From NCBI RefSeq assembly GCF_000425485.1, contig NZ_AUDN01000007.1, forward strand, positions 241,896-305,895: a stretch of DNA of 64,000 bases, written 5' to 3'. A program made the position numbers and the translations under genes. Positions 55,077 through 61,918 of this stretch are shown in pieces (the first letter of the stretch is position 1; each line of letters begins with the position of its first letter). The DNA comes from Flavobacterium tegetincola DSM 22377. GTDB taxonomy: Bacteria; Bacteroidota; Bacteroidia; Flavobacteriales; Flavobacteriaceae. A model generated the notes under the pieces. That model did not search any database and was not told the origin of the DNA. It saw nothing but the letters and a program-made list of their open reading frames with translations.

Positions 55077-55889
55077 ATGAAAAAATATATCTTACTGACC
55101 TTATTGCTATTAACCAGTTTATGTAAAGCAGCACATAAAGTCAAGATCTACTATGAACAACATAAAGATGGGTACAGTATTTATGCCGATAATGATGAAT
55201 TTTGTCCGATGAGCATCAAGGTGCCTTTTACACTAGAAAATTTAAATCTTGCAGGAGAAAATAATGCAATTTATATAGTGAATGCCAAAACCAAGCGCCA
55301 ATTACTTACCACGCTTAAAATTACCAAACGTGGAAAAGCCTATAAAGTTTCCTATAAATATTGGAGCAATTACGGTACACACGATAATAAAGATTTTGAC
55401 ATTGATTACGTGTACGATCTGCCTTATAAAAAATCCAATACATTTAAAATTCATCAAGGATACAATGGTGCTTTTTCCCATCGCAATGAAAATTTATTAG
55501 ATTTTACAATGCCTATTGGAACCGAATTATTGGCCGTTAGAGCAGGAATAGTCATTCGAGTAGTGGATAGCAATGACAAAGGTTGTGCAAATGAAGAGTG
55601 TAAAAAGTTCAGTAACTTTATAACCCTATACCATTCGGACGGTACCTTTGCGGAGTATGCACATATCAGGCAGAACGGCTCAGAAGTAAAAATAGGAGAT
55701 CATATCGATAAAGGGCAATTGATTGGATACAGTGGAAATGTGGGTTGGACTACTGGACCCCATTTACATCTTGTACTGTTCAATCAAAATATAGACCATC
55801 GAGAAACATTGAAAACAAAATTTAGAACAGGAGACGGAAGTACCATTGAATACCTTGAGGAAAAGAAAGCGTACTTAAGAAACTATTAA
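55077..55889 (+). CDS. M23-family (LytM) peptidase
   Basis: A 270-aa exported protein (signal MKKYILLTLLLLTSLCKA) with an N-terminal beta domain of about 120 residues and a C-terminal M23 domain. The first zinc ligands are His-x6-Asp in SHRNENLLDFTMP (about residues 136-143) and the second HxH motif is GPHLHLVLF (about residues 229-231). The inserted pair of cysteines in NDKGCANEECKKF is unusual and could form a local disulfide. It should cleave peptidoglycan cross-links or, if divergent, activate amidases. Close spacing (31 bases) to DUF1569 suggests co-transcription. Confidence 0.9.
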   Translation: MKKYILLTLLLLTSLCKAAHKVKIYYEQHKDGYSIYADNDEFCPMSIKVPFTLENLNLAGENNAIYIVNAKTKRQLLTTLKITKRGKAYKVSYKYWSNYGTHDNKDFDIDYVYDLPYKKSNTFKIHQGYNGAFSHRNENLLDFTMPIGTELLAVRAGIVIRVVDSNDKGCANEECKKFSNFITLYHSDGTFAEYAHIRQNGSEVKIGDHIDKGQLIGYSGNVGWTTGPHLHLVLFNQNIDHRETLKTKFRTGDGSTIEYLEEKKAYLRNY

Positions 55890-55998
55890 AGTTCAGGAAT
55901 ACCAACCTTAAATGTACTTTAATCAAGAAACAATTTACGCTGTATTTTTAAAAACAAGTTCAAATAATCTGGATCAGAAAACGTAAACAGACATTACA

Positions 55999-56424
55999 AT
56001 GAAATTAACTCAAAAACACATAAAAAAGGGATTTGTTCTTGCTGGACTGATGAATATTGGAGGCGTATTGATTTTTTCAAGGTTTTTTACCAATACCGTT
56101 ATTCCAGAAACCGACCCGACAGTTATGTCTCATTTTGGTTTACTGATGATTGTAGTGTGGGGAATTGCTTTCCTGGCCATGTCTCAAAAATACAAACCAC
56201 TCAAGTGGCTTATTGGAGTATTCATTATTGAAAAATTAATATACGGCGTTACTTGGACTTTATGGATGATCAAAAACGATCTTGCTGCTGTGTATCAAAA
56301 AGATGTGATGGCAGGAATTTTTTACACCATTTACGGAATCAACGACTGGATTTTCTTTCTATTTTTTGGAATTGTATTTATAAAATTATCCAAGTCGCCA
56401 CAAAGCAATTCATTAATTAACTAA
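55999..56424 (+). CDS. Small integral membrane protein
   Basis: A 141-aa inner-membrane protein with four hydrophobic helices: FVLAGLMNIGGVLIFSRFF, FGLLMIVVWGIAFLAMS, LIGVFIIEKLIYGVTW and WIFFLFFGIVFIKLS. The conserved tryptophans and the KLIYGVTWTLWMI segment resemble small uncharacterised flavobacterial membrane proteins. No motif points to a substrate. Function unknown. Confidence 0.75.
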   Translation: MKLTQKHIKKGFVLAGLMNIGGVLIFSRFFTNTVIPETDPTVMSHFGLLMIVVWGIAFLAMSQKYKPLKWLIGVFIIEKLIYGVTWTLWMIKNDLAAVYQKDVMAGIFYTIYGINDWIFFLFFGIVFIKLSKSPQSNSLIN

Positions 56425-56794
56425 AAACTGCCGTTAATGAAAAACGGTATTTACAATGTACGTACGCAATTAAGACATTGAGTGGACCTATGTATGAATT
56501 AAAATTGTACAGTCAAGAATATAAAAAATAAGCAGGTCCTGATTTTTTTAGTTTTACGTCCTTTTTCTCTTTAAAATATAGCTGTGGATTTAAGGTTTAA
56601 ATCACGTTTTATTTTAAAGTTACACCTTGATTTTACTTTGAATATTAATGCACTATTATTTTTATATAAAATTACTTTTGTATTGTAAAATTAATTATAT
56701 TTGTCTCACTATAAAACGGTTAGAACTTATCTAATTTTATTTTATAGTTAAGTTAAGCTTACATTTATTCGAATCCATTTTAAATAAATATAGT
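56425..56794. other. Intergenic region, AT-rich
   Basis: 370 bases with no gene. A weak inverted repeat CCGTT/AACGG at 56431-56447 may end the previous gene. The remainder is very AT-rich; no repeat shared with the rest of the window was noticed. Confidence 0.45.
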
Positions 56795-57010
56795 ATGCCG
56801 AAAAAAACTAAATTACCAAAAGCCATTTCTGCTTCTGAATTGGCATCTCAGTATTACGACAATGCTGACATTAAAATTTTGCTCAAAATTTCAGCTTCCA
56901 CTGTTTACCGATGGCGGAATAAAGAAATTTTAAAGTTTTCTAAAATTGGTCCTAAATTCTTTTATCCCAAAGCCGTCATAGAGCGTTTGATGGCAATTAG
57001 AAATGAATAA
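56795..57010 (+). CDS. Small HTH (excisionase/MerR-like) DNA-binding protein
   Basis: A 71-aa basic protein (MPKKTKLPKAISASELASQYY). The centre DIKILLKISASTVYRWRNKEILKFSKIGPKFFYPKAVIERLMA is a winged-helix HTH of the type found in excisionases and MerR-like repressors: a helix pair with S-T-V-Y-R-W-R recognition and the KxG...YPK wing. It sits at the left edge of the mobile-looking region, upstream of a repeat array and an integrase gene. An excisionase or regulatory role is inferred. Confidence 0.7.
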   Translation: MPKKTKLPKAISASELASQYYDNADIKILLKISASTVYRWRNKEILKFSKIGPKFFYPKAVIERLMAIRNE

Positions 57011-57043
57011 AAGACATTGTACTTATTTTTAAAACTCGTGACG

Positions 57044-57074
57044 AAACCGTTCCATAAAGGAACGGTTTTTTTAT
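57044..57074 (+). terminator. Rho-independent terminator after the HTH gene
   Basis: Stem AAACCGTTCC/GGAACGGTTT around five bases, followed by a run of T. Confidence 0.9.
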
Positions 57075-57126
57075 GCTTTAGTCCTATGATGTAAAAATAG
57101 CATATCCATTATACTTCCTTCGGTGC

Positions 57127-57259
57127 TTGTTCGAGGATTGTTGTTTAAAAGTGCATTTATTCGAACAATCCTCGAACAATCCTCGAACAAACTAGGTCTA
57201 AAAGTACTACATGCGTTCAAACATGTTCAAAAGCGGTCATAAGCGGTCAAAAGCGGTCA
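57127..57259. repeat. Phased repeat array (11-bp and 10-bp units)
   Basis: A 16-base TTGTTCGAGGATTGTT at 57127-57142 is exactly the reverse complement of AACAATCCTCGAACAA within 57163-57190, where GAACAATCCTC is repeated in tandem (57163-57173, 57174-57184) and then begins again (57185-57190). From 57231 follow three copies of AAGCGGTCA at a strict 10-base period (57231-57239, 57241-57249, 57251-57259). Units of 10-11 bases put every copy on the same face of the helix. This is upstream of the DUF6266 gene (57353) and reads like an operator or recombination-accessory array. Confidence 0.8.
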
Positions 57260-57352
57260 TGATTTACAGGTATTGTTTTTTGTGCTACATTCGCTATACC
57301 AACACCACTTAAAGGCTTGGAAAAAAGAGTTTTAACCCAAAATAATCAAATT

Positions 57353-57995
57353 ATGGGAACGTACAAAAAAGGAATTTTAGGCGCATTTTCAGGTACCGTA
57401 GGGCCAATAGTAGGTGCGAGTTTTAGAGGTAAAAGACGTGATTAGAAGCCGTCCAAAAAAAAGCAGTAAACCTGCCACAGAACCACAACTAATGCAAAGG
57501 GCAATATTTGCCAAAGCCATTCAGTTTTTAACCCCTGCCAATGCCATTATCTCAGACTATTATGGCACACCATCGGGATCAAAGTCCCGGTTTAATATGG
57601 CAATGTCTTACCACATTACAGAAGCAATAAATTATGTAGCAGACAAAGCCGTAGTGGATTATACTAAAGTAGTGTATACCAAAGGAAACTTACTCAATGC
57701 CCAAAATCTAATATGTCAAGCAGCAGCCGGTGCATTATTAGAGCTTACTTGGACTAATAACTCAGGGCAAGGAGAGGCCAAATCAACAGATAAACTTATG
57801 ATTATAGTAGTTGAAGAAGCTACCCAAAATTATGAATTTTTTCTGAAGGTGGATACACGAGATAGTGGCATATATAACGTTAATTTGCCTGCTTATCTTA
57901 CGGGTGCTGCGGTGCACGTTTATGCGTTTATGGCTTCCGAAGACGGAAAAATCAATTCTACGAGCCAGCATTTGGGAATGTTTACAGTGGTGTAA
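57353..57995 (+). pseudogene. DUF6266 gene with a one-base frameshift
   Basis: The family opening MGTYKKGILGAFSGTVGPIVGASFRG begins at the ATG 57353, then runs into a stop (TAG at 57443). The remaining KDVIRSRPKKSSKPA...QHLGMFTVV continues in another frame to 57995. Removing one A from the AAAA run at 57431-57434 joins the two frames into a 213-aa DUF6266 protein, the normal size. A GTG at 57414 could start the downstream part, adding a few non-family residues. It is either a recent pseudogene, a sequencing error, or programmed slippage on a short A-run. Confidence 0.8.
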
Positions 57996-58016
57996 TGGTT
58001 TAACTGTTTAAGTAGT

Positions 58017-58048
58017 AATACCTCAAAGATGTAGATCTTTGAGGTATT
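58017..58048 (+). terminator. Rho-independent terminator after the DUF6266 gene
   Basis: Perfect 14-bp stem AATACCTCAAAGAT/ATCTTTGAGGTATT with a GTAG loop, followed by five T. Confidence 0.9.
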
Positions 58049-58194
58049 TTTGTGAGTAGTAGTTTTTTAGTATTTAAAACAGTAAATTACACTTAAAAAT
58101 GAATACTTAATCGTTAAAGATAAGTTGGTTACCGTATAGCAATTCTTTTAATAGTTCTAGTATGGTAAAATAGCTTTTTAAAACAATATATGAT

Positions 58195-59238
58195 ATGAAA
58201 TGGTCTGCAAAAATAATCACACATCAAAATGAAAAGCGAATTGCCGTTTATTTTGAAAAGACTCCAGACCTTATAGCCCGGATAAAAATGTTTGAGGGTG
58301 CCCGATGGAGCCAAAGCTTAAAGTGTTGGCATGTGCCGTTCACGGATGAAAATTGCATTCGGTTTAAAATAGACATTCCAATATCAAGAACACCTTCAGC
58401 TGAAGTTATGGTACAGATCACTTCTTTTCAGTATTATTTAAAATCCAAAAGATACAGCAAAAACACAATTAAAACATATACCGACGCTTTAAAAAGTTTT
58501 CTTGTGTTCTTTGACCCTAAACCGGCAAATGAAATTACGAATGATGATGTAATAAAATACAATAATCAATATGTTTTAGCCAATAGGTTTTCTGCATCTT
58601 ATCAAAATCAGATTGTAAATTCTATCAAGCTTTATTTCAGTTCAATCCAAAATAAAGCAATCATTGTAGATAAAATTCATCGTCCAAGACCTGAACATAA
58701 ATTGCCCAATGTATTGAGTAAAGAAGAAGTTAAAACTATTTTAAATGCACCCACCAATATAAAGCACAAGATGATGTTGAGTTTAATTTACAGTTGCGGC
58801 CTACGCTCTGGCGAATTAATTGCATTAAAACCTGCAAACATAGATTCTAAAAGAAACATCGTTCTCATTCAAAATTCAAAAGGTAAAAAAGACAGGATTG
58901 TTACATTGAGTTCAAAAATTTTGGAAATGCTACGCGAATACTATATTACTTATAAACCTATTCTCTATTTATTTGAAGGTCAAAAATCAGGAAATCCTTA
59001 CGACGCAAGGAGTTTACAACAAGTATTAAAACAAGCAATAGCTAAAACTGGAATAAAAAAACCTGTAACATTACACTGGTTGCGGCACAGTTATGCTACT
59101 CATTTACTAGAAAGTGGCACAGATTTACGCTACATTCAAGAACTATTAGGGCACAATAGCAGTAAAACTACTGAAATTTATACACATGTAAGTACCAAAA
59201 ATATTCAACAAATAAAAAGTCCTTTTGATGATTTATGA
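58195..59238 (+). CDS. Tyrosine recombinase / site-specific integrase
   Basis: A 347-aa recombinase. Residues 1-~65 are an extra N-terminal domain (GARWSQSLKCWHVPFTDENC) common in Bacteroidota integrases. Residues ~75-170 are the SAM-like core-binding domain (YLKSKRYSKNTIKTYTDALKSFLVFF). The catalytic domain has all active residues: Arg204 (CGLRSGE), a lysine near residue 229 (SKGKKDR), His294 and Arg297 (LHWLRHSY), His320 (LLGHNSS) and Tyr329 (EIYTHV). It ends SPFDDL. The catalytic domain looks like XerC/XerD/IntI but shows no room for the ~20-residue extra patch that marks integron integrases. It lies just upstream of two cassette-like segments and points the same way. Confidence 0.93.
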   Translation: MKWSAKIITHQNEKRIAVYFEKTPDLIARIKMFEGARWSQSLKCWHVPFTDENCIRFKIDIPISRTPSAEVMVQITSFQYYLKSKRYSKNTIKTYTDALKSFLVFFDPKPANEITNDDVIKYNNQYVLANRFSASYQNQIVNSIKLYFSSIQNKAIIVDKIHRPRPEHKLPNVLSKEEVKTILNAPTNIKHKMMLSLIYSCGLRSGELIALKPANIDSKRNIVLIQNSKGKKDRIVTLSSKILEMLREYYITYKPILYLFEGQKSGNPYDARSLQQVLKQAIAKTGIKKPVTLHWLRHSYATHLLESGTDLRYIQELLGHNSSKTTEIYTHVSTKNIQQIKSPFDDL

Positions 59239-59269
59239 AAAAATTAAGTATATTTACAAAACAAATAAG

Positions 59270-59346
59270 ACGCTAAAAAGTAGCGTGTATACATCCATTT
59301 TTGGGTGTATTGGCGCTACTTTGTAGCGTGTATATACAAGTTAGCT
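59270..59346 (+). other. attI-like recombination site, left end of the cassette array
   Basis: Directly after the integrase gene. Two direct copies of GTAGCGTGTATA (59280-59291 and 59323-59334) and an inverted pair TAGCGTGTATACATCC with GGGTGTATTGGCGCTA (59281-59296 and 59303-59318) precede GTTAGC at 59340-59345. The half-site GTATATACAAGTTAGC resembles GTACAAACACGTTAGC at the next site at 13 of 16 positions. The expected recombination point is between the G (59340) and TTAGC. Confidence 0.55.
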
Positions 59347-60043
59347 TTAATGCATTAGCAAGTTTTCGAAATCGGAATTCTAAAACAGAAAAAGGAATTT
59401 TAAATTACTAAAAAATAAAAAAATGGAAACAGATAAAAGAAATTTCATAAAAAATCCATCGATAAAGAATTTGGTTTTATTTACTTTATTGTGGTTTGTT
59501 GGAATATTATTACTGACATTAAGCACAACTGATTTGTTTACTGAAAGTTTTTTTCGAAAAAAGTATGTTATGATTTACTTTTTAATGACAAGTTCAACAA
59601 TAGCGACAGGGAGACTTTACTTTAATTATTGGAAAAATAAAAATCTGAATTCTCACTCAAATGCGGAATAAAAATCATGGCGGAGTTTTTAGCTCGTTTG
59701 TGGAATCGAAATCTGAATTGAAAAGGGCAATTTCACCCAATCGGAATTTGGCAAATTGAGGAATTGTTTACTCGTAATCTGAATTAAAAATATTACAGAG
59801 TTTGAGTACGTTTACGGAATGAAAATCGAGCTGAATAACACATAAAATGCGGAATTAAAAAGCAGATTGAAAAAAGAAAATAATAACGAGAAATTAATCG
59901 AAAAAAAAGCACTAAAAGCTAACACCGTACATAATTAATTGCTTGATAATCGCTTACTTTGGAAAGTCCTCGCGCACTTTTTATTCTGTAGTTATTTATT
60001 ATCTTTAGTGATTAACCGTCGCAACTAACCATGTACAAACACG
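59341..60043 (+). mobile_element. Cassette-like segment 1
   Basis: Begins TTAGCTTT and ends in the structured site 59915-60050. The end contains AAAGCTAAC (59915-59923), the exact reverse complement of the segment's own first bases including the shared G (GTTAGCTTT). This self-complementarity is a hallmark of integron cassettes, where the two ends meet in the circular form. One small gene (59423-59671) is carried; about 240 bases between it and the site have no gene. Confidence 0.5.
59423..59671 (+). CDS. Small two-helix membrane protein (cassette 1)
   Basis: An 82-aa protein with a charged N-terminus, helix 1 LVLFTLLWFVGILLLTLST and helix 2 MIYFLMTSSTIATGRLYF, and a basic then Asn/Ser-rich tail. 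No family is recognised. It is the only clear open frame in cassette-like segment 1, placed 78 bases after the segment's left border, as is usual for cassette genes. Function unknown. Confidence 0.6.
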   Translation: METDKRNFIKNPSIKNLVLFTLLWFVGILLLTLSTTDLFTESFFRKKYVMIYFLMTSSTIATGRLYFNYWKNKNLNSHSNAE

Positions 60044-60050
60044 TTAGCAG
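59915..60050 (+). other. attC-like site 1
   Basis: Outer arms GCTAAC (59918-59923) and GTTAGC (60043-60048) are perfect inverted repeats. Just inside are GTACAT (59927-59932) and ATGTAC (60031-60036), again perfect, with 3- and 6-base spacers. Between them is an imperfect long inverted repeat. This R''-L''-centre-L'-R' layout and the 136-base length match integron attC sites (57-141 bases). Expected crossover is between G60043 and T60044. Confidence 0.55.
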
Positions 60051-60186
60051 AAAATTTTAGAAAAATCTCGTAATATTCAAATATTTTTTAATTATTAACA
60101 TATCATATCGTTAAAAAAATGATTGAAACATTACAGTTTTGCCGTAAATATTGTTAATTACAAGAATATTTATTAACAATATGGTT

Positions 60187-60213
60187 TTTGTATTGAAATA
60201 TTATTTATTTTTG
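60187..60213 (+). promoter_or_regulatory. Candidate promoter of cassette 2
   Basis: TTTG (60187-60190) and TATTTTTG (60206-60213, TAnnTTTG), 15 bases apart, which is a little short. It precedes the lipoprotein gene by about 225 bases. Confidence 0.3.
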
Positions 60214-60439
60214 TAAGAATAAGTTACGTTCTTTACAATTTTAATGATAGATTTTTTACTAAACAGACAAATCATTTGGAGATACATTGAATTCATTCAA
60301 AGAAATATGAAAGGTTAGTAAAATCAAAAAGTTGATTTTTTTCAACAGGGCGGTACAAAGCTAACTTAAATCCAAAATTGTACCTAAAGTTATCGTCCTT
60401 ACGCTAATACGTATTAATAATAAGGTATAAATATCGCTT

Positions 60440-60817
60440 ATGAAAACAACAAAACTATTTTTTACTGTAATATTATTATCAGCATTTATGTTTACTTCTT
60501 GTGGTGAAGAAGTAACTACTAGAGAAGAAACTGTGAGTACATTCCAATTTGCGAAGACCAGCGAAATGTTAGATTTTGAAGCATCTTTAAAAACTTGGTT
60601 TCAAGCTAAAAGAGAAACACAAAATGGTCAAATGAGTGCAAAAACTAATACTGATTTAGAAAAAAAAGTTACTCAAGATGCTCAAAATCTTTTAGTTTCA
60701 ATAGGCGAAAATGATTTATCTAAAAAAACTAATCAGTCAACTGATGAAATTATTAGAGTAACAATGAAAGCTTATTCTAAAAAGCTAACTGAAATGTATA
60801 AAAATTCAAATAAATAA
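60440..60817 (+). CDS. Small hypothetical lipoprotein (cassette 2)
   Basis: A 125-aa protein with signal MKTTKLFFTVILLSAFMFTSC and lipobox FTSC (Cys21). The mature part is all-helical and rich in Lys, Thr and Asn (TREETVSTFQFAKTSEMLDFEASLKTWF). No family is recognised. It starts a run of four tightly spaced plus-strand genes (the next begins 5 bases after its stop), so it is probably the first gene of an operon for exported proteins. Confidence 0.65.
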   Translation: MKTTKLFFTVILLSAFMFTSCGEEVTTREETVSTFQFAKTSEMLDFEASLKTWFQAKRETQNGQMSAKTNTDLEKKVTQDAQNLLVSIGENDLSKKTNQSTDEIIRVTMKAYSKKLTEMYKNSNK

Positions 60818-60822
60818 TAAGG

Positions 60823-61347
60823 ATGAAAAAATTATTTATAATTTTTGTATTCTTTATTAGTTTACAAATACACAGTCAAAAGTCTGTTGAAATTTATAAT
60901 TTTTCAACCTACACAGTCAGAATAAATACAATTTTGACGAAACCACTCACAACAAATTATCCTTGGTATGCAAGTGTTTCTCCAAATTTTATAGAAATTC
61001 TACCAGGTGATTCATATTTTATAGAAAATGCTACAAATCAATTTCGTTTTCCATTTTTTTCTCCAAATAGTTCTCCTCAAATAACTAATTGGCGTAGAGT
61101 TTTAGCACCAGCAGTTCCGGGTGGTAATAGCAATTGGTCAAATATTTCAAGTAATGCCGCTTGGATATTAGGTAATAGTCAGTTTTTTAATTATTTAAAC
61201 CTATCTGTTTTTAATGGTAGTAGTTTTTTTGGAAGTTGCGATATTGGATTAATTCAACCATATTTTATGTCTCCATTTGGTTGGGAAAGCTTTTATGACA
61301 ACTTTTCTTCAGGTAATACAATAATTGATACTGTTTTAATAATGTAA
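60823..61347 (+). CDS. Secreted protein, paralogue A (cassette 2)
   Basis: A 174-aa protein with signal MKKLFIIFVFFISLQIHSQ. It matches the next gene over most of its length: KSVEIYNFSTYTVRINTILTKP here, KTLEIYNFTSSSVVIYDIFTKP there; ILPGDSYFIENATNQFRFPF against ILPGDSYILENTTNVFRFPF; and AWILGNSQ against AWTLGNSQ. The pattern 'L/VEIYNF..VI' and 'LPGDSY..EN.T' suggests a beta-sandwich that may bind or cap another beta protein. No known family. Tandem copies imply a local duplication. Confidence 0.7.
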   Translation: MKKLFIIFVFFISLQIHSQKSVEIYNFSTYTVRINTILTKPLTTNYPWYASVSPNFIEILPGDSYFIENATNQFRFPFFSPNSSPQITNWRRVLAPAVPGGNSNWSNISSNAAWILGNSQFFNYLNLSVFNGSSFFGSCDIGLIQPYFMSPFGWESFYDNFSSGNTIIDTVLIM

Positions 61348-61363
61348 ATTTAAATAAAAGATT

Positions 61364-61861
61364 ATGAAAAAAATAATATTATTTGCGATGCTATTTATTA
61401 GCTTGCATAACTATGCACAAAAAACTTTAGAAATTTATAATTTTACAAGTAGTTCTGTAGTTATTTATGATATATTCACGAAACCTACAGCAGGTATGTA
61501 TCCTGAATTTCATAGTAAACCATACGGTGGTATAACAATATTACCAGGAGATTCTTATATATTAGAAAATACAACTAACGTTTTTCGTTTTCCTTTTAAT
61601 TCACCTTCAAGTATTCCATTTATAAATATTTGGGAAAGATTAAATTCTGCAACTTCTGTTACAAATTTAAATTCAAATATTGCTTGGACATTAGGTAATA
61701 GTCAAGTTTACAAAGGAATGATATTTCAATTTGGTAGTACTTGGAATAATTTCACTCCATTAACAGCAAGTGAAGTATATCCTGGTGTTGGTTTTGATGT
61801 TTATTACGATTATTCAAATCCAGCAACAAATGTTAATTTTTATACAAACGTTTTCATATAA
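61364..61861 (+). CDS. Secreted protein, paralogue B (cassette 2)
   Basis: A 165-aa protein with signal MKKIILFAMLFISLHNYAQ, paralogous to the preceding gene (see there) but clearly diverged in the last third (GVGFDVYYDYSNPATNVNFYTNVFI). Spacing of 16 bases to the previous stop supports one transcript. A perfect 15-bp inverted repeat follows its stop. Function unknown. Confidence 0.7.
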   Translation: MKKIILFAMLFISLHNYAQKTLEIYNFTSSSVVIYDIFTKPTAGMYPEFHSKPYGGITILPGDSYILENTTNVFRFPFNSPSSIPFINIWERLNSATSVTNLNSNIAWTLGNSQVYKGMIFQFGSTWNNFTPLTASEVYPGVGFDVYYDYSNPATNVNFYTNVFI

Positions 61862-61868
61862 TAAACAA

Positions 61869-61902
61869 AACATCAACGATAATAAATATTATCGTTGATG
61901 TT
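61869..61902 (+). terminator. Perfect 15-bp hairpin between paralogue B and the T9SS gene
   Basis: Arms AACATCAACGATAAT and ATTATCGTTGATGTT around AAAT, only 7 bases after a stop and 16 bases before the likely next start. Only a weak T stretch follows, so it could be an attenuator, an mRNA-stability hairpin or a terminator. Confidence 0.7.
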
Positions 61903-61918
61903 TATAATAAAATCTAAA

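Larger units (their letters stand above)
59672..60439. other. Gene-free stretch spanning a cassette junction
   Basis: 768 bases without a supported gene. The first half holds degenerate repeated phrases such as TCTGAATT (59711, 59769 region) and TTTACGGAATGAAAATCGAG. The centre holds the attC-like site 59915-60050. The second half is very AT-rich and contains the candidate promoter 60187-60213. Confidence 0.5.

Noticed and set aside
57163..57259. Phased repeats considered as a CRISPR array
   Set aside because: Units are 10-11 bases with no unique spacers, and no cas gene is nearby.
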